Assembly: GCA_964514235.1 (NCBI GenBank)
Contig: CAZEPV010000003.1
Coordinates: 1-64,000 of the forward strand
Source: JAAYRQ01 sp035647235
Lineage (GTDB): Bacteria > Bacillota > Syntrophomonadia > Syntrophomonadales > Syntrophomonadaceae
Length of the DNA stretch: 64,000 bases
Reading direction: 5' to 3'
How positions within the stretch are numbered: the stretch's first letter is position 1; each line of letters begins with the position of its first letter. Position numbers and translations under genes: made by a program. Below the pieces are notes generated by a model. The model did not search any database. It had not been told where the DNA came from and saw only the letters and a program-made list of their open reading frames with translations. Shown piece by piece: positions 51,170 to 59,046 of the stretch.

Positions 51170-53041
51170 TTACTGATACATTGATTTTATAGCTTCTTGA
51201 TATTTTTCGCCAATGAATTTGCGTTTTAACTTCATAGTTGGAGTTAATTCGCCACCTTCTTGGGTAAGTTCATCAGTTAAAAGGGTGAAATCTTTTATTT
51301 GTTCGACTCGTGCTAATACTTCATTATGTTTAGCAACTATGTCTTCGTAAATTTTGATAACTTCACCATTATTAACTAAGTCTTCATGAGAAGTGTAAGC
51401 GATATTATTGTTTTGGCAATAGTCTTCTAGGATAACAAAATTAGGGACAATAAGTGCTGTGATATATGGTTGTTTTTCCCCAATTACCACAAATTGTTCA
51501 ATAAAGAGCTCCTCGCCATACATTTTTTCAATCTGTTGTGGTGATATATTTTTCCCACCAGCAGTGATAATAAGATCTTTAATTCGATCCGTGATTTTGA
51601 TATAGGTTAGCTCTTGTCCATTTTTATTTATGGTAGTTATAGTACCTACATCTTCCGTTTTAAACCAGCCATCTTCGGTAAAAGATGCAGCAGTATCTTC
51701 AGGCCTATTATGGTAACCCTGCATACACATACCGCCTTTTAACTGTATTTCATCTTCATCGGAAATACGTGCATCTACCATAGCAATCATTGGCCCACAT
51801 TCATCCGGTCTGCCATTATCAGCAAAACCTACACATACTGGGAAAAATTCTGTTAGGCCGTATCCTTGAATTAGATTAATATCAAACGATAGGAAAAATT
51901 CATTAATTTCTGCGGCTAAGGCGGCTCCACCAGCATGGTAAGTATCACAATTTTCCGCACCCAAAGTTTCACGCACTTTGTCAATTATTAAGGTTTTGGC
52001 TAGACGATGTTGGAGTAATAAGGAGGAACTAGAAGGACGTCCTGCGGCTTTATTGCGGTATACCTCTAAGGCTACCCTTTTAGCCCAAGTAAAAAGTTTA
52101 AGTTTTAGTGGAGATGCTGTCTTTAGCCCCTCGTGAATAGTGCCGTAAACTTTATCCCAGATGCGGGGGACGCTAGTCATAAAATGGGGTCTTATTTCGG
52201 TCATTATATCTTTAAACTGTTTAGGGTCGGGACAGTAGGCGATACGCATACCCATACTCATACAACCATAGGACCACATTCTTTCAAATACATGACTGAG
52301 CGGCAATATGGCTAAGGAAACATGTTCGGGGTCTACATGGGGAAAACGCATAACCGAAGGATAAATACCGTTCATAAAAGAGCGATGTGTATGGATGGCC
52401 CCTTTAGGCATACCTGTAGTACCAGAAGTGTAAATCAGAGTTAAGGTGTCATCGGGATTAACATTGTTTAGATGTTCCTGTAGTTTTTCTTCTTGGTTAG
52501 ATGAGCGCCCTAATTTTAGGAGATCTTCTAAATAGATGCTATCATTGCCATTTATACTAATATTTCGGTCGAAGGCCACTATCTTCTTAAGGTGTTGATT
52601 ATCGCCAATAATAACTTTAGCCTTATTATATTGTTCTTGATTGCCGACGAAAAGAATTTTAATTTGGGCATCGTTTATTATATGGGTGGCTTCTTCAACT
52701 GAATTAGTAGCATAAATAGGGACTGATACCGATCGTATGGAAAGTATAGCTAAATCGGAAATTGCCCAATTAGCTGAGTTATCGGCAAATATGCCTGCCA
52801 TTTCACCTGGCTTGAGTATTTCCATTTCCAAGAGACCTTTGGCAATGGAGCGAATTCGTTCTCCAAATTCCCTCCAGGTAATTGAAATCCATTCATCACC
52901 AACCTTTTCACTAAGTATGTCGTAGTCTGCAAATTTCTCTGCATTTTTTAACATCATGTAAGCAAGTGTTTTGTTTTCGACTAGGTAGGCTTCAAAGTCT
53001 CTATCCCAGTCACGATTGTAGTCAGTTACTGTGTTAGCCAT
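51170..53041 (-). CDS. long-chain acyl-CoA synthetase (AMP-forming)
   Basis: A 623-residue fatty-acid-CoA ligase. TLIYTSGTTGMPKGAIHTH (P-loop), ILPLSHVFERMW, QGYGLTEFFPV, GWFKTEDVGTI and ITDRIKDLIITAGGKNISP are the adenylate-forming motifs. Related to but clearly different from the copy at 21 kb. ATG start 53041 with AGGAGG seven bases ahead. First gene of a two-gene unit with the crotonase, read from the promoter at 53124-53152. Confidence 0.94.
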   Translation of the reverse strand: MANTVTDYNRDWDRDFEAYLVENKTLAYMMLKNAEKFADYDILSEKVGDEWISITWREFGERIRSIAKGLLEMEILKPGEMAGIFADNSANWAISDLAILSIRSVSVPIYATNSVEEATHIINDAQIKILFVGNQEQYNKAKVIIGDNQHLKKIVAFDRNISINGNDSIYLEDLLKLGRSSNQEEKLQEHLNNVNPDDTLTLIYTSGTTGMPKGAIHTHRSFMNGIYPSVMRFPHVDPEHVSLAILPLSHVFERMWSYGCMSMGMRIAYCPDPKQFKDIMTEIRPHFMTSVPRIWDKVYGTIHEGLKTASPLKLKLFTWAKRVALEVYRNKAAGRPSSSSLLLQHRLAKTLIIDKVRETLGAENCDTYHAGGAALAAEINEFFLSFDINLIQGYGLTEFFPVCVGFADNGRPDECGPMIAMVDARISDEDEIQLKGGMCMQGYHNRPEDTAASFTEDGWFKTEDVGTITTINKNGQELTYIKITDRIKDLIITAGGKNISPQQIEKMYGEELFIEQFVVIGEKQPYITALIVPNFVILEDYCQNNNIAYTSHEDLVNNGEVIKIYEDIVAKHNEVLARVEQIKDFTLLTDELTQEGGELTPTMKLKRKFIGEKYQEAIKSMYQ

Positions 53042-53098
53042 AAATACCTCCTAAAAATTAACATTTACTCCTATCCTCCTTTTGAAATCGTAAATTTC

Positions 53099-53112
53099 AT
53101 TCTCGAAAGAAT
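53099..53112 (-). promoter_or_regulatory. possible operator in the acyl-CoA synthetase leader
   Basis: ATTCT-CGAA-AGAAT is a 14-bp inverted repeat placed 12-25 bp downstream of the -10 box on the leftward transcript, a repressor-like location. The regulator is unknown. Confidence 0.35.
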
Positions 53113-53123
53113 CTATTATATCT

Positions 53124-53152
53124 ACTATACAAACTAGCCATCATACTTTCAA
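53124..53152 (-). promoter_or_regulatory. sigma-A promoter of the acyl-CoA synthetase/crotonase unit
   Basis: On the minus strand TTGAAA (53147-53152) and TATAGT (53124-53129) with a 17-bp spacer. Confidence 0.65.
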
Positions 53153-53198
53153 CTTTTTTTACTTACTTTTTGAAAGATATTTTTATCAATTTAGAATT

Positions 53199-53227
53199 TT
53201 TACATTTTGTTTTAAATTATGTACAAT
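53199..53227 (+). promoter_or_regulatory. sigma-A promoter of the MFS gene
   Basis: TTTACA (53199-53204) and TACAAT (53222-53227) with a 17-bp spacer. With the leftward promoter at 53124, it fills the divergent gap 53042-53373; the rest of this gap shows nothing else. Confidence 0.6.
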
Positions 53228-53373
53228 GGCACTAGTTTTTTAATTTGTAATAAAATAAGGGGAATGCAAGTAACTCCGAAATAATGTGGGGAATTTATAT
53301 GATTTATCCAAGTATTATTCTGTTTAAATTTATAATTTTTTAACCATAATAGACGAAATAATGGAGGAAATAG

Positions 53374-54552
53374 ATGATTAATGAAATTGAAGCTCTAAAA
53401 CAAGAAGATGGTTTATGGACTCGGGATTTTATCCTAATTAGTATTATCGGCTTATTTACTTTTTTAGGTTTTCAAATGTTAATGCCTACCTTGCCTTTAT
53501 ATGCCAAGTTTTTGGGGGGCACTGATGCTCATGCTGGCTTGGTAGTAGGTATTTTCACTTTTGCAGCTGTAATAATACGCCCTTTTACAGGTTATGCTCT
53601 AGATGCTTATGGACGTAAAGGTATATTTTTCATAGGGATGTTTATTTTTACTGCCTGCGTATTCGGTTATATGTGGGTTCCATCTTTGCTAATATTGCTT
53701 CTACTCAGATTTGTGCATGGTTTTGGTTGGGGTTTAACCAGTACAGCGGCTAGTACGGTAGCAGCTGATGTAATTCCTAGAAATCGCATGGGTGAAGGAA
53801 TGGGTTATTATGGTCTCGCTCCAACTTTATCTATGGCACTAGCCCCAGCTTTGGGACTTTTCATTATAAGCCATTACAATTTCAATGTATTATTTTCCCT
53901 TTCAACAGTATTGATTATTATAGCTATCCTTCTAGCTTTATTTATTAATTACCAAAAGGTTGCAGCTGTGCAAAGAAAATTTCAATTAATCGAAAAAGAT
54001 GCTCTAGTTCCTAGTTTGGTAGTTTTATTTATTACCATGACATATGGAGCTATAGTATCATTTTTAGCTATTTATGCTGGGGAACTCGGCATTAGCAATA
54101 TCGGATTATTTTTTACAATTTATGCTATAGCTTTAACTATAACACGCCCTATTGCAGGACGATTAGCAGATAAGCGTGGTTTTGACCTAGTGGTAATTCC
54201 AGGAATTAGCTTTATTACTATCGCTATGGTCTTGCTGTTTTTTGCTAACAGTATGACTTGGTTTTTAGTAGCTGCAGTAGTCTATGGGATTGGCTTTGGT
54301 TCAACCCAGCCTGCTTTACTAGCCTTAGCCATAGTAAAAACATCTCCTAAAAAAAGGGGTGGGGCCAATGCTACATTTTTTACTGGTTTTGATTTAGGTA
54401 TAGGGATCGGTTCAATTATGTGGGGGCTTATAGTTGGAATGGTCGGCTATAGCTGGATGTATCTTTTGGCTACTATACCTGCTTTAATAGGTTTGGGAAT
54501 ATATTTTGTCTACCAAGTTCGGGGCAATTCCGTCCATTTTTCCAATGGCTAA
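53374..54552 (+). CDS. MFS transporter
   Basis: A 392-residue major facilitator with 12 helices. RPFTGYALDAYGRKGIFFIG between helices 2 and 3 is the MFS motif A, repeated in the second half as RPIAGRLADKRGFDLVVIPG. It is of the drug-exporter-like or YfcJ/YhhS type; substrate unknown. ATG start behind ATGGAGGAAA. Divergent from the acyl-CoA synthetase operon. Confidence 0.88.
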   Translation: MINEIEALKQEDGLWTRDFILISIIGLFTFLGFQMLMPTLPLYAKFLGGTDAHAGLVVGIFTFAAVIIRPFTGYALDAYGRKGIFFIGMFIFTACVFGYMWVPSLLILLLLRFVHGFGWGLTSTAASTVAADVIPRNRMGEGMGYYGLAPTLSMALAPALGLFIISHYNFNVLFSLSTVLIIIAILLALFINYQKVAAVQRKFQLIEKDALVPSLVVLFITMTYGAIVSFLAIYAGELGISNIGLFFTIYAIALTITRPIAGRLADKRGFDLVVIPGISFITIAMVLLFFANSMTWFLVAAVVYGIGFGSTQPALLALAIVKTSPKKRGGANATFFTGFDLGIGIGSIMWGLIVGMVGYSWMYLLATIPALIGLGIYFVYQVRGNSVHFSNG

Positions 54553-54642
54553 AGTCTATCTACTAAAGGAAAATTAATGGGTTTGTGGAATTGTTAGGAA
54601 AGAGCTTTTAATAATAATTTTATATTACTGTAGGGGAGGAAA

Positions 54643-55152
54643 ATGAGAAAAACTTTTTGCCTATCTTGCTTATTCCTTGTTTTGTTTATTACTGGCTGCA
54701 GTAATAATACAGAAGACAATTCTAAAAATATGCAGGATTTAATATCTAATCAAAATAAAATTACCATGGTGGAGATTATTCAGGGTGGCATAAAGCAAAA
54801 AGGCCTTACCATCGATGATGATGAAATTATACAAGAGTTGCTGGGTAAGATAGAAGGAATCACTCTTACTAGATTAAAGGAAAAAGAAGATAATGAATTT
54901 ATGTATGCCAGAATTCAAGATGATTCGCTTTATTATGTAAATTTTCACATAGAACACGATGAAAGTAGGTTCTTTCCTACCCTTGTAGGTAATATTTTTA
55001 CCTGGTCTGATGGCTATATATATGTAGTCGATATTGATTCTATGGCGGGGGATGAAAGAACCATAGCATATTTATCTGCACCGAAATATGAAGATATTTA
55101 CGCTTGGCTTAGTGAACAATGGAAGTGGGCTTTAGGGAATGAAACTTATTAA
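54643..55152 (+). CDS. small lipoprotein of unknown function
   Basis: A 169-residue predicted lipoprotein: RKTFCLSCLFLVLFITGCSN ends in the lipobox ITGC. The mature part is acidic; family not recognised. The C-terminal ends with YEDIYAWLSEQWK. ATG start after GGGGAGG. Eight bases before the yifB frame, so perhaps co-transcribed. Confidence 0.6.
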   Translation: MRKTFCLSCLFLVLFITGCSNNTEDNSKNMQDLISNQNKITMVEIIQGGIKQKGLTIDDDEIIQELLGKIEGITLTRLKEKEDNEFMYARIQDDSLYYVNFHIEHDESRFFPTLVGNIFTWSDGYIYVVDIDSMAGDERTIAYLSAPKYEDIYAWLSEQWKWALGNETY

Positions 55153-55174
55153 TTAAGGCATGGGGAGAAGGTTT

Positions 55175-56707
55175 ATGTTAGCACATGTTAATACATTAGT
55201 AATAGCAGGCATTGAGGCTAGTCCAGTAATTGTAGAAGTAGATATATTAAATGGCTTACCTCATTTTGAAATTGTGGGGTTGGCTTCGACTGCCATTAAA
55301 GAGGCCAGGGAAAGGGTTAGATCAGCTATAAAAAATTCGGGGTTCGATTTTCCTAACCGCAAAATTATTGTCAATTTGTCCCCTGCGGATATGAAAAAGG
55401 AAGGCAGCCATTTTGACTTGGCTATAGCAGTAGGGATACTTCTAGCTTCTGAGCAGATTACTAAGCAGATTGATAAGGAGTTATTTATAACTGGGGAACT
55501 TTCTTTAGATGGGACAGTTCGCCAAGTTCCTGGGATCTTGCCTATGGCTTTGGAACTGGCAGAGGTTAACAATCCTAATATTAGGTTTATCGTGCCCATG
55601 GAAAACAGTCAAGAAGCGAGCTTAGTTAGTGAGGTTACTTTTTATCCAGTTAGTGATTTAGTCCAGATGTGTAATTTCCTAAATGGAGAAGTGAATTTAC
55701 CCCATCTGCCTAGTTTTGATTATAATGAAAAAATCACTTTAGATGATGGCTATGACTTCGCTGATGTAAAGGGTCAAGATAGTGCCAAAAGGGCTTTGCA
55801 AATAGCTGCTGCGGGACTACATAATATTTTATTAATTGGGCCCCCTGGTGGTGGCAAAACTATGTTAGCTCGTAGGATGCCCAGTATAATGCCCGAAATG
55901 GATAGGGAAGAAATATTAGAAACTACTAGGATATATTCCGTAGCCAATATGCTAAATAAAGAAAACCCCCTTATAAGCACTAGGCCATTTAGATCTCCAC
56001 ATAAAAATGCTTCCAGCGCTAGTATTATAGGAGGGGGTAGAATTCCACGTCCAGGCGAGATTAGTCTAGCCCAGAACGGGATTTTGTTTTTGGATGAATT
56101 ACCCGAATTCAATCGTGATGTTTTAGAATCACTTAGACAACCTCTGGAGGATAAGGTTGTAACTGTGGCCCGTACTCATTCTACTTATACCTTTCCAGCT
56201 AACTTCTCCCTAGTCGCCAGTATGAATCCATGCCCCTGTGGATTTTTTGGTTCGGATAGGGAATGTACATGTACACCCCTACAAATAAATCGCTATTTGG
56301 GCAGGGTTAGTGGTCCTCTTTTAGATCGCATGGATATCCATGTTGAAGTGGGTAGGGTCAATTATGAACAACTGACTGATAAAACTGCCAATGAAAGTTC
56401 AGTCTCTATAAAGAAAAAGGTAAAGATGGCCAGAAAAATGCAAGAAAAGCGGTTTGAAAATTCTAGTATTAAGCTCAATTCCCAGATGCTGCCCCGTGAT
56501 GTAAAAAGCTATTGTCGAATAGATGAAAAATCAGAACAACTCCTTAAAACTGCCTTTCACAAATTTCAAATGAGTGCTAGAGCCTATGATCGGGTCCTAA
56601 AAGTTGCCCGCACTATTGCAGATCTAGAGCAGTCGGAAGAAATTTTAATGCCGCATTTGGCCGAATCATTAAAATATAGAACTCTAGATAAGAAGTATTG
56701 GGGATAG
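55175..56707 (+). CDS. YifB/ComM family Mg-chelatase-like AAA ATPase
   Basis: A 510-residue protein. An N-terminal Lon-protease-like S5 domain (GLASTAIKEARERVRSAIKN, then FDLAIAVG) precedes a Mg-chelatase-type AAA+ domain with Walker A GPPGGGKT, FRSPHKNASSASIIGGG, Walker B ILFLDELPEF and the Cys-rich MNPCPCGFFG loop. ComM is a branch-migration helicase in natural transformation. Start ATG 55175 after GGGGAGAAGG, giving the typical ML-start; ATG 55160 is upstream of the site. Confidence 0.92.
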   Translation: MLAHVNTLVIAGIEASPVIVEVDILNGLPHFEIVGLASTAIKEARERVRSAIKNSGFDFPNRKIIVNLSPADMKKEGSHFDLAIAVGILLASEQITKQIDKELFITGELSLDGTVRQVPGILPMALELAEVNNPNIRFIVPMENSQEASLVSEVTFYPVSDLVQMCNFLNGEVNLPHLPSFDYNEKITLDDGYDFADVKGQDSAKRALQIAAAGLHNILLIGPPGGGKTMLARRMPSIMPEMDREEILETTRIYSVANMLNKENPLISTRPFRSPHKNASSASIIGGGRIPRPGEISLAQNGILFLDELPEFNRDVLESLRQPLEDKVVTVARTHSTYTFPANFSLVASMNPCPCGFFGSDRECTCTPLQINRYLGRVSGPLLDRMDIHVEVGRVNYEQLTDKTANESSVSIKKKVKMARKMQEKRFENSSIKLNSQMLPRDVKSYCRIDEKSEQLLKTAFHKFQMSARAYDRVLKVARTIADLEQSEEILMPHLAESLKYRTLDKKYWG

Positions 56708-56736
56708 GTAAATAAGATCCAATGAAAGGGGGATAA

Positions 56737-58062
56737 ATGAATATGATTATAGACTTATTAGGTAAAAATGAATTTATTAAAAATCCAACTTTCAAAGAAT
56801 ATAGCGATATATATGCGAATATTCATAGACAGTTTCTAGAAGATGTTACAAGTATGGGTATAGCTTTTAGTGAAGATTCTTCCGATGAAAATCTTGAACT
56901 ACGCCAGAAGTTAGCTAAGACACCTATAAAATTTCGCAATAATGAACATAGTCTATATTTGAATGCTATTTCTCCTTCTTGTCTAGCTTGTCAAAAGGGT
57001 AATAATAGTATAACTTTTTTTATCTCATTAAAATGCACCCGCGATTGCTATTTTTGTTTTAATGAAAACCAAGAAAACTATGATTATTATCGTAAAAATA
57101 TTAGGAATTGCAGTCAGGAATTAGAAGACCTGTATCAGCAAAAAATAAAACTTGATCATATAGCTTTAACTGGTGGTGAACCTTTGCTGTATAAGGAAGC
57201 TGCACTAGAATTTTTTTCTTTAGCAAAAAAACTATACCCTAAGTCTAAGACCCGTTTATATACAAGTGGGGATTTAATTAGTCTAGAAACACTGCAGGGC
57301 TTAGCTGATGCTAAATTAGATGAAATACGTTTTAGTATTAAAATAGATGATGCAAATGAAGAAATTAAAAAACAATTAAAACGTATTGAAATGGCTATAT
57401 CCTATATACCAAGGGTTATGGTGGAAATGCCCATTATTCCTGGGACTCTAGAGCAAATGAAAAATATTATGGATGAACTAGAACGGATAGGCATATATGG
57501 GATAAACTTATTGGAATTTTGTTTTCCATTTAATAATATAGAAGTATTCAATGAAAAAGGTTTTAAAATAAAAGAGCGCCCCTATAAGGTGCTTTATAAC
57601 TATTGGTATGCGGGGGGATTACCTGTTGAGGGAAGTGAAGTGGAATGTTTGCAGTTGTTAGAATACAGTGTAAATCAGGGGTTTGAAATGGGCGTTCATT
57701 ACTGTTCCTTGGAGAATAAACACACTGGCCAGATATATCAGCAGAACTTTGGACACAAAGCCGATAGATTTATGGTGTTTTCAAATAAAGATTATTTTTA
57801 TAAAAGTGCTAAAGTTTTCGGGGGAGATATTCCTAAAGTGTTAAGAATATTTAAGCGAAAAAGATACGGTAACTATAACATTAACCAGCAATATGATTTT
57901 TTGGAATTTCATCCGGAAAAAATTAGTTGGTTAAAAGATTTGGATATAGAGATTGGACTAGCCTCCCATGTAATGGAAGAAAGGGAAGGCAGTCTATATC
58001 AGCGGGAAGTCGCCATAGATTTTACCACGCCACGAATTTTCGATTATACGAAAGATATTTAA
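56737..58062 (+). CDS. radical SAM protein of unknown function
   Basis: A 441-residue radical SAM enzyme. The [4Fe-4S]-SAM site is CTRDCYFC (C100, C104, C107), followed by LTGGEPLL (SAM binding) and RLYTSGDLI. A CxxC pair just before it (C82, C85) and further cysteines near 300-320 (EVECLQ, VHYCSLEN) could hold a second cluster. No SPASM signature is obvious. The class resembles small-molecule or peptide-modifying enzymes annotated only as radical SAM; no precursor peptide is adjacent. ATG start behind AAAGGGGGA. Closed by a hairpin. Confidence 0.85.
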   Translation: MNMIIDLLGKNEFIKNPTFKEYSDIYANIHRQFLEDVTSMGIAFSEDSSDENLELRQKLAKTPIKFRNNEHSLYLNAISPSCLACQKGNNSITFFISLKCTRDCYFCFNENQENYDYYRKNIRNCSQELEDLYQQKIKLDHIALTGGEPLLYKEAALEFFSLAKKLYPKSKTRLYTSGDLISLETLQGLADAKLDEIRFSIKIDDANEEIKKQLKRIEMAISYIPRVMVEMPIIPGTLEQMKNIMDELERIGIYGINLLEFCFPFNNIEVFNEKGFKIKERPYKVLYNYWYAGGLPVEGSEVECLQLLEYSVNQGFEMGVHYCSLENKHTGQIYQQNFGHKADRFMVFSNKDYFYKSAKVFGGDIPKVLRIFKRKRYGNYNINQQYDFLEFHPEKISWLKDLDIEIGLASHVMEEREGSLYQREVAIDFTTPRIFDYTKDI

Positions 58063-58092
58063 TAGATTTTATACAATTAAACAAAATTATGT

Positions 58093-58127
58093 AAAAAGCC
58101 GTTGCAGTTAACAATCAACGGCTTTTT
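58093..58127 (+). terminator. terminator after the radical SAM gene
   Basis: AAAAAGCCGTTG (58093-58104) and CAACGGCTTTTT (58116-58127) make a 12-bp stem with T-run. Confidence 0.9.
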
Positions 58128-58156
58128 ACACACTTTATTAATGTGAATATTGCTAA

Positions 58157-58174
58157 TATTAAGAAATGTTAATA
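58157..58174 (+). promoter_or_regulatory. palindromic operator upstream of the first molybdoenzyme operon
   Basis: TATTAAGA-AA-TGTTAATA, core TTAAG-AAAT-GTTAA at 58159-58172. The same core with CTTAA occurs at 62996-63009 before the second operon. The 5-4-5 layout is like CRP/FNR-family sites. Its centre is about 62 bp before the start expected from the TATAAT at 58216-58221, a class I activator position. Confidence 0.55.
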
Positions 58175-58311
58175 AATTTATCCTGGGAATAAAGCTCATT
58201 GTCTTGTATGATTAATATAATGCCATAATGGTATTAGTATATTAAATAAAATTTTATAGGAGGTGACTTTACTAAGTTGTGAAGTGGACAAAATAGAAAG
58301 GTGGATCAAGG

Positions 58312-59046
58312 ATGGACTCTTCTCGTTTAGAGATGGGACTTTTGGAAGCACGAGCACTAACATACAAAATTATTAGTACAGGCTTTATCAAACCACCAGA
58401 TGCACAACTAATTAAACTCACTTGTCAAGAAAAACTTTTTGAATCATTTCCTTTAAAACTGAATACTGAGGGATTTTTGTATGGTTTAGACCAACTAAAA
58501 CTATGGTGTAATCAAATAAATACCGAACAGATAGGGGAAGTTGTTGCTGAACTAAAGAATGATTTTAATCAATTGTTTGTAGGGCCCCATCACCTGATGG
58601 CCCCCCCTTGGGAATCGGTTTATCTCACCGAAGAAAAACTAACCTTTGATCGTATTACCCTTAATGTAAGGGAATTTTATCGTCGGCATGGCCTAGAATT
58701 CACCCTTATTAATCGGGAACCAGACGATCATTTCGCTGTTGAACTTGAATTTATGGAACAACTAATAAATCGCCAGATCCAACACATCAAAAGGAATCAA
58801 TATGAAGATGCTTTCTTTTTAATAAGAGAACAGGAGGCATTTCTTAAGTTGCATTTGATAAAATGGACTCCACTTTTTACCCATAGTGTCCTTGAAAGTG
58901 CACAAACTGACTACTATCAAGGATTAGCCCGTTTAGCCCATGACTTTATTGAATGGGATTATGAACATCTAAGTAAAATTGATGTAGATAAACCTATGTG
59001 GTTAACGAAGGAATCTAAGGACGAATGGGAGGTAGAAAAATGCTGA
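58312..59046 (+). CDS. TorD family molybdoenzyme chaperone
   Basis: A 244-residue all-helical TorD/DmsD-type chaperone that holds the twin-arginine signal and the apo-catalytic subunit until cofactor insertion. NDFNQLFVGPHHLMAPPWES and VYLTEEKL, FYRRHGLEF, then EPDDHFAVELEFM, are the family core (PPDHxxxELEFM type). Encoded immediately before its presumed client, whose ATG overlaps this stop. ATG 58312 has a modest AAGGTGG site; a much stronger AGGAGGTGA lies at 58258-58266, and the frame between them is closed by a TAG at 58294. Confidence 0.87.
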   Translation: MDSSRLEMGLLEARALTYKIISTGFIKPPDAQLIKLTCQEKLFESFPLKLNTEGFLYGLDQLKLWCNQINTEQIGEVVAELKNDFNQLFVGPHHLMAPPWESVYLTEEKLTFDRITLNVREFYRRHGLEFTLINREPDDHFAVELEFMEQLINRQIQHIKRNQYEDAFFLIREQEAFLKLHLIKWTPLFTHSVLESAQTDYYQGLARLAHDFIEWDYEHLSKIDVDKPMWLTKESKDEWEVEKC

